Below are positions 37,422 to 48,611 of a DNA stretch of 64,000 bases, piece by piece. Position 1 is the first letter of the stretch. Every line of letters begins with the position of its first letter. The notes beneath the pieces were generated by a model. That model was given only the letters and a program-made list of their open reading frames with translations, had not been told where the DNA came from and searched no databases. The position numbers were made by a program, and so were the translations under genes. Source of the DNA: Geosiphon pyriformis (lineage: Eukaryota > Glomeromycota > Glomeromycetes > Archaeosporales > Geosiphonaceae); assembly GCA_016748015.1 (NCBI GenBank), contig JAAOMT010000703.1:716433-780432 (forward strand). Reading direction: 5' to 3'.

Positions 37422-38124
37422 TATTATATTATTATAAATTAGAGTAACAAACTAATAGATAGCAAAAAAAAACAGAATTATAGAGTAATAGAATTAATTA
37501 AAAAGGATTTAACTTTAAGAAGTAAATTAAATAAGTATAGATTCGATATATAAGATCAGTTTTATAAAATATCTTAATTGCTATTCTCTTTTTAAAAAAT
37601 AACTAAGGAATTTGAAAATAAAAAGATAGTCTATACTGTCAACAAATAATAACACACTGGTATAATTTTATGCTTTATATTGGCATTTTTAGAATTTAAT
37701 ATTAGATATTAGATATACTTTTTAGTTATATTTTATTTAATAATCTTCAAATACTATAATTATATAAGTTAGGAAAAAGATAAGTAAATGCCAACAAGTA
37801 ATTTTTTATTCTAAAATGTTTAGATATTTAAAGATAAGGAAAAAAAAATAAGTAATAAAAGAAGAATTGAAATAATAATTGTTATTTTATTTATTTTTAA
37901 TTAATTGTTACATGTTTTTTTATATCTAAAAGACTTATTACTTATATAGCTATTAAAAATGGTCAATGATTAGATCAATGACCAAATTAATAATCAAGTT
38001 AATAATCAAATTAATGGTTAGATTATTGATCAAATCAATAATTATTATCTAAAAATAGGATAGCTAATTATATAACATTAGTGGCTAATATATGTAAAAA
38101 CTATGAGTTTTAATTATAATATTA
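37422..38124 (-). repeat. E4 3' LTR
   Basis: This is a direct repeat of 48,612-49,394. It is shorter mainly because it has fewer copies of a 12-bp AATAATTAGGTT-like repeat (37,968-38,046). On the minus strand the adjoining bases GGAAAGGA may be the polypurine tract. Confidence 0.8.
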
Positions 38125-39439
38125 TCCTTTCCAAAGAGATTAAGCTTTAGTATAATTAATTTATTTATAGAATATTTTATTTAAAAAATTTTATCTAACT
38201 CAAAACTAATTAGTTTAATAAAGTTTTTTGTGAATAGAATGTATAGTACTTAAGGTAAAATAAGCTTTATATCTAAGAAACCAAATTTTTGTATAATAGT
38301 ATTGGCTTTTTTTACAATGCTTAAAACTTTTAAGACATTTAATTATATAATACCAAAAGTTTTTACTTGTATTTTTGAAGTTGTTTTTTTTATGAGCTTT
38401 ATATTTTCTATAATTTCACTAAGACAACTATAAAGCTTTAGTTGTTTTTTATATAACAAGTTTTTGTCTATAAACAAAATTTCTTTAATTGTTTTTTCAA
38501 TTATAATAAAAGATGTAAATATTACTGCTGTTATATTTTTTAGCAGATACTTATCTATTTTATTATCAATTTTTTCTCTTTTAGTAATGGTTTTTTTTGG
38601 TTTAATAATAGTATGTGTTCTATTATTATTAATTATAATGATTTGTTTTTTAATAGTCAGAGTAGCATTTGAATAATTTTTGATTCAATACTTATAGAGA
38701 ATATAGAAAGCATTTTGAATGTTTTAATCCAGAAAATAATTGTTTATATTGATTGAAAATATCTCTGTTTTAGAAATAATCCATTTATTTATATCTGATT
38801 TTTGCTAATTATTTGGATTAATATTATTATAACAGATAACTAATTAGGTCTTTTGTAATATTTCTTAAATTATTTGTTATAAACAAAGTAATTATTGAAA
38901 ATTGTTCCATATTAATCTTGTAGAATATATAAACTATTGTTCAAAACTTTGTTAATTAAATAAGGGCTTTTCTATTGGCTAAAAAATTTATTACTATAGA
39001 TATTGTCTTTGTTTGAGCAATATTCTAAAACTAAGTTACCAATACTTAAGAAAAGTGTTTTATAGATTTTTTTTTAAGCTTTTTTTGGAACTGTTTTATT
39101 TTTTTAAAGACAATTATTTATGTTTTTATTAAGGAGTCAAGAATAATATCAAGTTTTTTTTGCAAAATGTTTTTGTAATCTTTTATTATTATTTCTTTAA
39201 AGAATATTGTCTTAATATTAGTTTTTATTGATAAAATTGTTATTTGTCTATAGAATAAATAAAAAATTTTATAATTTGTTATGTTATAATTTACAGTCTT
39301 ATAAGCAAACAAAGCTAAAGGCAGTATTTTGTTTTATAAGTTTGTTTTTTACTGGTTTTGGCTAAAGTTTACATAGAGTTCTATTGAAATGTTTCATTAA
39401 GCTATTTGTTTAAGAGTAATAAGAAAAAAAAAGTTTATA
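38125..39439 (-). pseudogene. E4 integrase C-terminal part and 3' internal region
   Basis: Next to LTR3b the minus strand reads a block aligned with E1's PYHPQTNRLVKCFNKTL: SYYS-stop-TNSLMKHFNRTLCKL (about 39,365-39,425). Beyond that only fragments can be followed. Confidence 0.6.
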
Positions 39440-39443
39440 ACAT
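39440..39443. repeat. Target-site duplication of solo LTR3b (left)
   Basis: ACAT is repeated at 43,720-43,723. Confidence 0.6.
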
Positions 39444-40160
39444 TGTTACTTATAAAAATTAGAAATTATAATAATAAGTAAAATAGCCAATTAGAAATAG
39501 GCATAGTAAAATGAAAAATTCCAGAATTTTTCTCAGAAAATTACAGTATTACAGAATTTTAAGATTCTTTTCAAGAAATTGCATAATTACAGAATTCCAG
39601 AATTTTTTTTAAATAATTGTAGGATTTCAAAGAATCTTGTATAATACAAATTATATATATATAGTAAGAATATTAGAAGTAAAAAAGAAATATTCAACTT
39701 AGATAGAACAGTAACTAGTAATAACTACTTATCTTTACCTCTTCTTTCAAAAAATAATTTTTTATAACTTGAAGTGGAAACCCATTAATCAATAAAAATA
39801 TCTAATTACCATCTAATTCATGTTATTTTTACTTGATTAAAAATATTAATTACTTTCTATTATTAATATTTTATGTTAATAAAATTTACTACTTAATTAT
39901 ATTAAATTAATAACTCTTGATCATAACTATTAATAGAATACTAATTTCTTATTTTTTTTTCTTATTTTTTTTTATTTTATTTTGTTTTGTTTCTTTGTTG
40001 TTTACTAATTAATTAAAAAAATTAAGCATTGAGTATTTAACATCAAGAATAATTTGGTAAAAAACCCAAAAATAAGAGTAGAAATTTAAGAATAACTTAT
40101 TAGAAGGCACAACTGTCAGAATAAACTGGCCACTATGTTAAAAAAAATTCACAGAAGAAA

Positions 40161-40164
40161 CCAT
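40161..40164. repeat. Target-site duplication of E2 (left)
   Basis: CCAT is repeated at 43,569-43,572, directly after the right LTR of E2. Confidence 0.7.
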
Positions 40165-41186
40165 TGTTACAAGTAAACTTGGTGGAGTATAGTGGTAACA
40201 TTTGGTGCACTAATTTAGTATTCTCAAGTTGTATGTTTTTTACAAGGTTGATGTTTATCAGTCTCTGAAGGTTTTTTCTGGATGTGAATTTACCCATTGA
40301 ATTTTTTGGTTATAAGGCACAGAGTTTTGGTTTTCACTGATTGCAACTTCTTATAATGGTAAGCTTTCTTCTCTAAGTTAATGAGTGTAGTTGTTAGAGT
40401 CTAATATTGTTTTTTCACTCTTCTGATAAGCTATCAAGATAATATTAATATCCAAAAACCTAGGAAAAGCTTTTCTTTTTTACCAAGCTATCACGAAGTC
40501 TATTTCCAGATAATCAATTTTTCTATGTTGCTGTTTCACAAGAAAAAAATAAAGAAAATAAAAGAAAATAAAAGAAAATAAAGAAATAAAGAAAATAAAA
40601 TAAGAAATAAGTATCTTGTCAATAGTCATGATTAAGAGCTATTGTGCCAGCAGGTTAAGTAGTGAATAATAATATGGATTTGAAGAATTGAAGAAATATT
40701 TTATTAATATAATTCTATTTTGGTTGATAGCAATTATTCTTAAAAGGAGAAGTATTTAATAATTATGGCCTGTAAGTCTAATTAACTTCTGAAAGTCTAA
40801 TTTTTTCTCTGGATGTCTTTTTAACTTCTACAGCTACTCATTTTTATACATTCTTTTTGTTCTACAGGATTGCTTTTGATTGCTTTACTATTGCTAGCTA
40901 TTGTTTTGTTATTGCTAGCTATTGCTCGTTATTGCTAGCTATTGCTTGTTATTGCTCGTTATTGCTTGTTATTGCTAGCTATTGCTTGTTATTGCTAGCT
41001 ATTGCTTGTTATTGCTAATTATTGCTTGTTATTGCTAATTATTACTCATTATTACTAGTTATTGCTCATTATTGCTAGCTATTGCTTGCATTTGTCCTGT
41101 GTTACCTTAAATTGTACTGTATTTTTCTTGTCACATTTCTTTGTCACATTTTTCTATAGCTTTTTGGTTTTTCTACTTAGGTAACA
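40165..41186 (-). repeat. E2 3' LTR
   Basis: This direct repeat of 42,598-43,568 begins TGTTACAAG and ends AGGTAACA. It contains the decamer array at 40,893-41,092. Confidence 0.85.
40893..41092. repeat. Decamer tandem array in E2 3' LTR
   Basis: About 20 units of ATTGCTAGCT / ATTGCTTGTT / ATTGCTCATT type are directly repeated without spacers. The matching array in the other LTR has about 16 units. Confidence 0.85.
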
Positions 41187-41308
41187 TTATTCCTCTTTTT
41201 TTAAAATTGAGTTCCTGCAAAATCATCTATTTTTCTCTCTTGTCTCCATGTTGTTGCTGTAATTTCTATTGCTATTTTTAAATCTATTTTGGTATATAAA
41301 TGGTGTTT

Positions 41309-41700
41309 TTAAACTATAAGAGTCTGTCCAAGATATCTAATTTCAAATCCTGCATTTGTATTATGTGCACATTTAGCCATAATGCTCTTATTATTATCAC
41401 TGAATTGAGTTAATTCCTGCTCCATTGTAAGATCTAGAAGCATGATATATTGTTTAGTGTTTAAATCATTGTTGTCATTATTAGTAGAATTTGAATCATT
41501 ATTGTCATCATCAATGAAATTTGAATTGGGATTAAGTTCCGATTCCAATTCTCGCTGATTGGCTTGTCTTCCTCAGAGTTCAAATATATAATGTGTGGAA
41601 GTAGATTATGACTTAGGGCCATCAGGTAAGTTTTGATGATTTGTTGATCAATTTTGGTACTGCTAATTCTCAAAATTTTTTTTCTTCTCTAAATTTTTTT
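41309..41700 (-). pseudogene. E2 pol fragment: start of a dUTPase domain
   Basis: The minus-strand frame reads an Asn/Asp-rich stretch (FIDDDNNDSNS), then LDLTMEQELTQFSDNN, and AHNTNAGFEIRYLG. The last part is dUTPase motif 1 (AHxxDAGxDLRY) with Asp changed to Asn. It stops at 41,309 before motifs 2-5. I recall the same block ahead of the dUTPase in Rhizophagus pol proteins. It shows that E2 descends from an E1-like element. Confidence 0.65.
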
Positions 41701-41799
41701 CATATTGACACTTTCCTAGTGCTGACTTTTGGCATAGAAGAAGGCAGTCTTTGCACAGATAAGTATAAATCTGGATAGTTTTTTTTTGGAATTTTTTCA

Positions 41800-42480
41800 A
41801 CAGGTCTTTAAATAATTGGAGTTTTGAATTTCTAGAGGTTTGATGGGTTTTATCTAAGGTAAGTTTTCTTGTACAATAGTGGGATTGGATTTATTGGGTT
41901 TTGAATGTTCAGGTTTTGAATAATTGAGTCTTAAATAATCAGAGTTTTAACTTTAACAAGTTTTACTGAAGGTAAGTTTTTTCCTATACTAGTGAAGTTG
42001 GAATTTATTGGGTTTCAAATATTTGGGTTTTGAACTATCAGGTCTTAAAAAATTGGAGTTTTAATGAGTTTTATCGAAGGTAAGTTTTTTTATACAATAG
42101 TAAGGTTAGAATTATTGGGTTTTAAATAATTTTTGGAGTTTTTAATTTAACGAGTTTATTAAAGATAAGTTCTTTATATGATAGTGAGGTTGAAATTATC
42201 AGATTTTGAATAATTTTTGGAGTTTTTAATTTAATGAGTTTATCAAAGATAAGTTCTTTATATAATAACAGAGTTGAAATCATCAGGCTTTGAATAATTT
42301 TCAGAGTTTTTTTTAATTTTAACAAGTTTTTGAATGATTGGGTCTTGAATAATCAGAGTTTTAATTTGACAAGTTTTACAAGTTTATCAAAGATAAGTTT
42401 CGAATGTTCAGGGTTTTAATAATCAGGTTTTGAATAATTGGAGTTTTAATTTAATAAGTTTTTCAAAGGAAATGCTAAAA
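41800..42480 (-). repeat. Imperfect minisatellite in E2 interior
   Basis: Units of roughly 60-80 bp share GAGTTTTAATTTAA, TTTATCAAAGATAAGTT and GGTTTTGAATAAT blocks. On the minus strand two to three units still encode a repeated peptide (KLKTPKIIQNLIIST...YKELIF). The original may have been a repetitive coding linker. Function unknown. Confidence 0.7.
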
Positions 42481-42597
42481 TAAGAACTTTGCAAATCCTA
42501 AGTAATTTTTTCCTTGTTTTTTCTTGGTCTTTCACTTTTGTGAATTTCTGGGGGGCTCAGTCTCTGTAAATTTATAACCTCACAGAGAACACCAAAT

Positions 42598-43568
42598 GTT
42601 ATGGATAAACTTGGTAGGATATGGTAATAACATTTAGTGCTCTAATTTAGTATTCTCAGATTATATGTTTTTCACAGGGTTAATGTTTATTAGTCTCTAA
42701 AGGTCTTTTCTGAATGTGAATTTATCCATTGAGTTCTTTGATTATAAGGCACAGAGTTTTGGTTTTTACTGATTGCAACTTCTTATAATGGTGAGCTTTT
42801 TTCTCTGAACTAATAAGCACAGTTATTAGAATGCAGCATTGTTTTTTTGCCTTTCTGGTAAGCTATCAAGATAATGTTAATATCCAAAAACCTAGAGAGA
42901 GCTTCCCTCTTTTACCAGGCTATCATGAAGTCTATTCCCAGACAGTCAATTTTTCTATGTTGCTGCTCTACAAGAGAAAAATAAAAAAAATAAAAAAAAA
43001 TAAAAAAACAAAGAAAATAAAATAAGAAATAAGTGTCCTGTTAATAGCTATAATTAAGAGCTATTGTACCAGCAGATTAAGTAGTGAATAATAACATGGA
43101 TTTAAAGAATTGAAAAAATATTTTATTAATATAATTCTATTTCAGTTGATAGCAACTATCCTTGAAAAGAGAAGTATTTAATAATTATGATTTATAAGTC
43201 TAATTGACTTCTGAAAGTCTAATTTTCTCTCTAGATGTCTTTTTAACTTCTATAGCTACTTGTTTTTATACATTTTTTTTGTTCTACAAGATTGCTTTTG
43301 ATTGCTTTACTATTGCTAGCTATTGTTTTGTTATTGCTAACTATTGCTTGTTATTATTAGCTATTGCTCTTTATTGCTAGCTATTGCTCATTATTGCTAA
43401 TTATTGCTTGTTATTGCTAGCTATTGCTCATTATTACTAGTTATTACTCGTTATTGCTAGCTATTGCTCATGTTTGTCTTGTGTTACTTTGAGTTGTACT
43501 GCATTTTTCTTGTCACATTTTTTTGTCACATTTTTTCATAGCTTTTTAGTTTTTCTATTTGAATAATA
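42598..43568 (-). repeat. E2 5' LTR
   Basis: This direct repeat of 40,165-41,186 begins TGTTATGG and ends in ATAATA, the decayed form of GTAACA. The decamer array lies at 43,311-43,471. Confidence 0.85.
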
Positions 43569-43723
43569 CCATCAATTGAATTTCTATCCATTATATAAAG
43601 AACTCAACCAAAATCTTTAAACTTTAAAATCTTTAGAAATTACCAATATTACCAGCTATTAAGCACCAAGTTACAGATTTATTATTTGTTTTAACATCTC
43701 AAATAATTTTTTGTAATAACATA

Positions 43724-44560
43724 TTTCTATTTTTCTACAAAGTTTTTCAACCAGAGTATTAAAAAAAGTTTTTTTTCTGTCAAATAAAATTTTTTAGAGC
43801 AGCCATAGTAATAAATTATATCTTTATAAATAAAATTGGCAATAAAAACTGTTATTTAATTGGAAATGGCTTTTGTTTCTACCCACTTTGTAAGATAATC
43901 AGTAGCTGTGATAATATATTTGTTGTCATTAAAAATTAGTTTTAAAGATCTAATAACATTTATACCAATTTTGTTAAATAGTTAATTAACAGAGATTAAA
44001 TAAATATTTTCTTTGCAATTGGGGGGGTTTTTTTTTTAACAGATATCACAGATTTTAATATATTTAACAATGTTTTTTCCTAAAGTAGACTAATAATAGT
44101 AAGCTAAAAATTTTCTGATTGTTTTTGTTTTTTCAAAGTGTTTAACTAATAAATTAGTATATATATTGTAAATTACAATTTTTTTTTCTTCAAATTTGAT
44201 AATTTCTGAAAGCAGTTAGGATTTTTTTTATTTCTTTTGTAAAGTTGGTTCTAATGAATCAAATAAAAATTTGATTGTTTTCACAATTGTTTTTTTTGCT
44301 GTTAAGTATAGTTTAATGAATATTGTCTTTTATCCAAAAATTTTATTAAAATAAAATAGTTGTCCAAGTTTATTATCATGTTTATTTATAGAGAATTACT
44401 AATAATTAAGTTAGTTTGGTTTGTAAAGATTGTATTATTACTAAATAATAAGTCTAAAAAAAGTGTTAACATTTTAATAATTAACTCTTTTGTGATATTG
44501 TATATTATAGTTAAATTCATTTAGATAAAGTATTAAGTAAGTAATTTGTTTGTGTTCTAA
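43724..44560 (-). pseudogene. E4 integrase N-terminal and core part
   Basis: On the minus strand YIITATDYLTKWVE (43,87x-43,920) matches E1's YIVVAVDYLTKWPE, followed by FIANFIYKDII (43,83x) matching VANFIYKDII. Farther upstream (44,0xx) are remnants of the His/Cys segment. Stops are very frequent. The frame is broken by LTR3b at 43,723. Confidence 0.75.
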
Positions 44561-45740
44561 TTTTTTTTTTATACAGCCAACCAAAACTTAATAATCTGTT
44601 ACTACCAAGAATTTGGCACCAAAAAGATATTTATTCCAATAACTAGTAGTCCATATTACTGCCAAGTATTATTGTTCAGTAATTGAGTAGTTTTATTCTA
44701 CTGGGGAAAATGATTAGCTGGCATAAACTATAATATGTTTTTTGTTATCTTTATTTTTCTGAAAGAAAACAGCACCAAGTTTAAAGCCAGATGTATTAGT
44801 GTAAAAAATAAAAGATTGGTTTAGATTAAGTTGCATAAAAATTGATTCAATAACTAGTTTTTCTTTCAAAATTTTAAAAATTTTTTGTTGATATATGTCT
44901 CAATAGTAATTAACAGTTTTTTTGAATAGACAATTAAGAAAAAAGATAATTTTGAAGAAATCTTTAACAAATTTGTGATAATAAGAAACCAAACCAAGAA
45001 AAAAACATAATTTATGAATATTCATTAATTGTTTAATGTTTTGAACTTTTTCAATCTTGGGTAGATCAGAAAAAATTTTATCTTTTATAATAAAATAACC
45101 AAAAACCTGAGTAGATTATTATCCAAAGAAAGATTTGATTGGATTGATTTTGAGACCAGTATTTCTAAACAAGTCAAAAATTTTTTGCAAATGATTAAAG
45201 TGTTTATCCTAGGTTTTTGAGTATACTATTATATTGTTTAAGTAAACTAAAACAAAGTTTTTTTTGACTGATTTAAATACTTTGTTCATAAGGCATTAAA
45301 AGGTAAAAAAAGCATTAATAAGACTAAAGAGCATAATTGTAAATTTGTATATATTATACTTAATAATAAAGACAGTTTTTTTTTGCTTTCTGAATTTATT
45401 TTTACTTGCCAAAATTCAGCAGTTAAATTAATAATTAAGAAAAAAATAGCACTATTAAATTGATTTAGTATTATATTAATTTTAGAAAATAAGTATATGT
45501 TTCTTTCAGTAATAGTATTTAATTGGCAATAATTAACACAAAAGCATAAAATTCCACTTTTTTTGAATATTATTACAACTGAAAATGTTCATTTACTCTT
45601 GATTTTTTGTATAAATTCAAGATTTTTTATCTAATTTATTTCTTTCTTGATAAATTTATTATTGTAACAGTTGAACTGATAAAATTTTAAATAAATAGGA
45701 CAAATTTTTTTGGTGGTGATAATATATTGTATTACATGAG
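44561..45740 (-). pseudogene. E4 reverse transcriptase and RNase H
   Basis: RT blocks on the minus strand are FCVNYCQLN (45,53x), INLTAEFWQVKI (45,41x), the catalytic loop VYLNNIIVYS (45,218-45,247; YLDD with both Asp changed to Asn), GYFIIKDKI and LGLVSYYHKFV. RNase H follows with FIFYTNTSGFKLGAVFFQ (44,77x-44,83x), where the first Asp is Asn, and IIVYASQSFSPVE with NYSITEQ. Stops and G to A losses of every catalytic acid mark it as long dead. Confidence 0.82.
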
Positions 45741-46289
45741 TTTATCCAAAGATATTATCTTTTTTTAAGATAACTGGGCTATTTTTAGCCAATAAATTTT
45801 TAATGTTCACTTTTTTTTTTTTTAAGAAAAGTTTTCTTTGTTCTATTATTATTAATTGAATTTTTGATAGTTTATTCTTAAAAAAATTTTTTACTTTTAT
45901 TTTTTTTGGGGTATTAAGCTGATTGATTTTTAATTTTTGTAATAAATCAGACAAAACTTGTATTTATTATTAAGAAAATACAATAGTTTATTGTATCAGT
46001 ATCAAACACAAAGACTATATCACTAATAATTGTATTTAATTTTCTTATTGGGCTTTTTATCAAAGGTTTTTTTAAAAATATTATAGTAAGGCCAGCAAAT
46101 TAGCTTGTTATTTACAATGATTCTTTTTTTGTCAGCTTTAATATTATCTAGTGGCTTGTCATTACTGGTAAAAGTAATATAGATAAGTTCAGTAGTTTTT
46201 TTTTGTTTTTTTTGTTTTTTACTTTTTTTATTATTTGATTTATCTGATTGTTTTTTTTTTTGGTTCTGCTTGAATACTAGAAAAGTTGT

Positions 46290-46613
46290 TTAATAGCAAT
46301 ATTTAACCACAATAGATTTTTTATCATATTTAATAATTAATTTACAAAGTTCATAATTATTTGTTATCTTAAGCCATTCATTGTCAACAATTATAGTGTA
46401 TTTTTTTGTTTCAAATACTTCTATATCAGTTTTAATGCTGATGTTATTAATACAAACAGAAACAGCTTTGGTAATACCAAGTTCTTTCTTTTTATTATTG
46501 TGCACATTAATTATAGATTTGGTTAAAAATTTATTTATTTTTCTGCTAATAGCTTTAAAAAAGTATTTGGCAATGACACTAACAGATAATTTACTGTCTA
46601 AAATTAAAGTCAA
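46290..46613 (-). pseudogene. E4 aspartic protease
   Basis: The minus strand reads TLILDSKLSVSVI, where the DSG active site has become DSK, and later FETKKYTIIVDNEWLKI, matching the VLGNDWL end of retropepsins. The length is about 107 codons. Lys-rich linker sequence follows toward RT (45,740-46,290), too short for the Cys-rich and dUTPase modules seen in E1. Confidence 0.65.
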
Positions 46614-48600
46614 TAAAATATTTAACCACTTGGGCTTTGTAAATTAAAGGTGTGATATTGCTGTTGTCAGCAAATTCAGCTTAAAAAAAATGTTTATTGG
46701 TTTTTAGTGTCTTTTTTTTAGGATTAAAGATTTGTGAAAATCTTTTCTGAATTGGTAATGGGTTATTAACTGGCCAAAGATAATATAAGCTGGTGTTTTC
46801 ATAAAATTTTTAACAACAAAATAAGAACCAGATTTTTGTACAATTTTTGGAGATTTTAGCTTTAAAAAATTCTTAAAGATTTTTACTTTTAATGGCTTAT
46901 TATTATCAACAGTTAATGTAAAAACTTTATTGAGATTTAGAGCAAAATCAATCTTTGCTTTTTTTTTCTTTTCGAGTTAGTAAAATTAATAGCCAGCTTA
47001 TTTATATTATGGTCATTATTAATTAAGTTAAAGACATAAAAAGAGTTTTTTTCTGTTTGGCTTGTACTCTTACCTTTTGCAAATATGTCTACTAGTTTAA
47101 AGACTAATAAACAATGACTTTAACTAAGAAATCCTTTTTAAAGAAATTAATGTTGATCTAATTAGATTTTTGATTAGAAATATTATTGTTATTAAGTCTG
47201 TTGTTTTGAATTACATTGTTTTTAGAAGCTAAAAAAAGCAAAAAAGAATTGTTGTAATTTCTTGAAAAATGTTCAGTTAATTTACAGTAATAACATACAG
47301 ATGGGTCATGATTTTGTTGTTTTTAATAAGATGATTGCTAAAGCTAATTAAAATAAAGTTCAAATTTGGATCTTTGAGATTGTTAATTTTTTCTAACTGC
47401 TTGGACTAAAAATTCCAGTAACCAAGCAAAATTGGCTATAAGTTTATTTATTAATTGTTTATTAAGATCTTGGATTTGGTAAGCAAAAAAAATAATATCT
47501 ATTTGGAAAACAAAAGCCAGAATAAGAGCAAGAGCAAAAACTAAAAGTGTAGATTTCAAGTGCATTCTTTAATTGTCTTCAATTTTTTGTGCAAGCTTAA
47601 TAGTCATATCCATTGTGCAATTATTTTTCAGAACCAAAAAAAGCCAAAGAGCATATAAAATCTTTTGTTTTTCTGTTCAATTTCTTCCAAAATCTACTTA
47701 TTTAATTAATTTTTTGATTGCTTTGGCATATTTGATTACAACTTTACCAGAATCTTGAGTTCTTTTTTTTAGTTTTATGTGCCACTTGAATATTAAAATT
47801 GGGTTTTTGAATTTGGTTTAAAGCTAAATAGTGAAAAAGATATTTAATTTTCCAGTATTAATTGGTTTTTATTTAATAATTCTTTAAAGAACATCAGTAT
47901 TAATTTTTTGTAAAAACCAGATAACAAAAAAGTCTTAAAAGTAGCCACCAACAATTTAAAACTTGTATTCATTATTATATTGGTTGGCTGTAATAGCTCT
48001 CTTAAAGTAATTCAATTATTTAATTGAATCTTGTATATTATCTCTAAATAATAGTAATAAGACATTGTTTTTTTGTTTTAAAGCAGTTTGTATATTTTAA
48101 AAAATAGCCAGAATTTTTGCTTACATAGAATTAACAGTTATTGATTTAGAAGTAGCTGTTTGAGTAAAAGAGTTTAATTTACTTAAGAAAAAATCAAAAA
48201 TAAAAGTGGTTTAGTAATTTTTTTCTTCTGTTTTAAAAGGAGTTTTAGTTAACTAATGAGCAGTAATTCAAGTGTAAATTTGATAATTCAGATATTCGAA
48301 ATCAGAAGACTGTTGTTCAAAAGTTATTAAGTATAAAAGCTGATTAATGTTGTTGTTTTTTTTTAAAGATTTCTTCAAAGTAAGCTTAATCAAGAAAATA
48401 GATAGTATATATTGTATAGGTTTCAGCTAAATACTAAATTGTTTTTCAACAAAGAAACAAATCAAGCAAAAGAGCAGAAGATTAAGTTCAATAAAATTTA
48501 GGTTATTTCTGTTGTATACTGCAAAGTATTTTTCTGATTGTTGTGACAAGTATAAATAATCACCCATATAATAAAAAAATAAATAAATTTTAACAATCTT
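46614..48600 (-). pseudogene. E4 gag region
   Basis: A knuckle remnant, CYYCKLTEHFSRN followed by Tyr where Cys is expected, lies at about 47,262-47,305. Upstream is an AT-decayed capsid-like stretch with many stops. No continuous protein can be read. Bases 48,601-48,611 (ACAGAGAACAC) resemble the primer-binding region of E2. Confidence 0.5.
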
Positions 48601-48611
48601 ACAGAGAACAC

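Larger units (their letters stand above)
40165..43568 (-). mobile_element. E2, short non-autonomous LTR retrotransposon
   Basis: LTRs of 1,022 and 971 bp surround only about 1.4 kb of internal DNA. The interior keeps a fragment of a Ty3 pol (the beginning of a dUTPase domain) and a tandem repeat. RT, RNase H and integrase are absent. A polypurine tract (minus strand AAAAAAAGAGGAA) abuts the left LTR, and a primer-binding-like TTTGGTGTTCTC abuts the right LTR, so it could have been mobilised in trans. A CCAT duplication flanks it. Confidence 0.8.
39444..43719. repeat. Solo LTR (LTR3b), split by E2, inside E4 integrase
   Basis: The pieces 39,444-40,164 and 43,569-43,719 together give about 872 bp homologous to LTR3a (36,056-36,943). 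It begins TGTTAC and ends GTAATA, and is flanked by ACAT on both sides. E4 integrase sequence continues on each side. Confidence 0.75.

Noticed and set aside
40893-41092. Decamer array as a CRISPR-like array
   Set aside because: There are no spacers, the host is a eukaryote, and the array lies inside an LTR and is duplicated with it.
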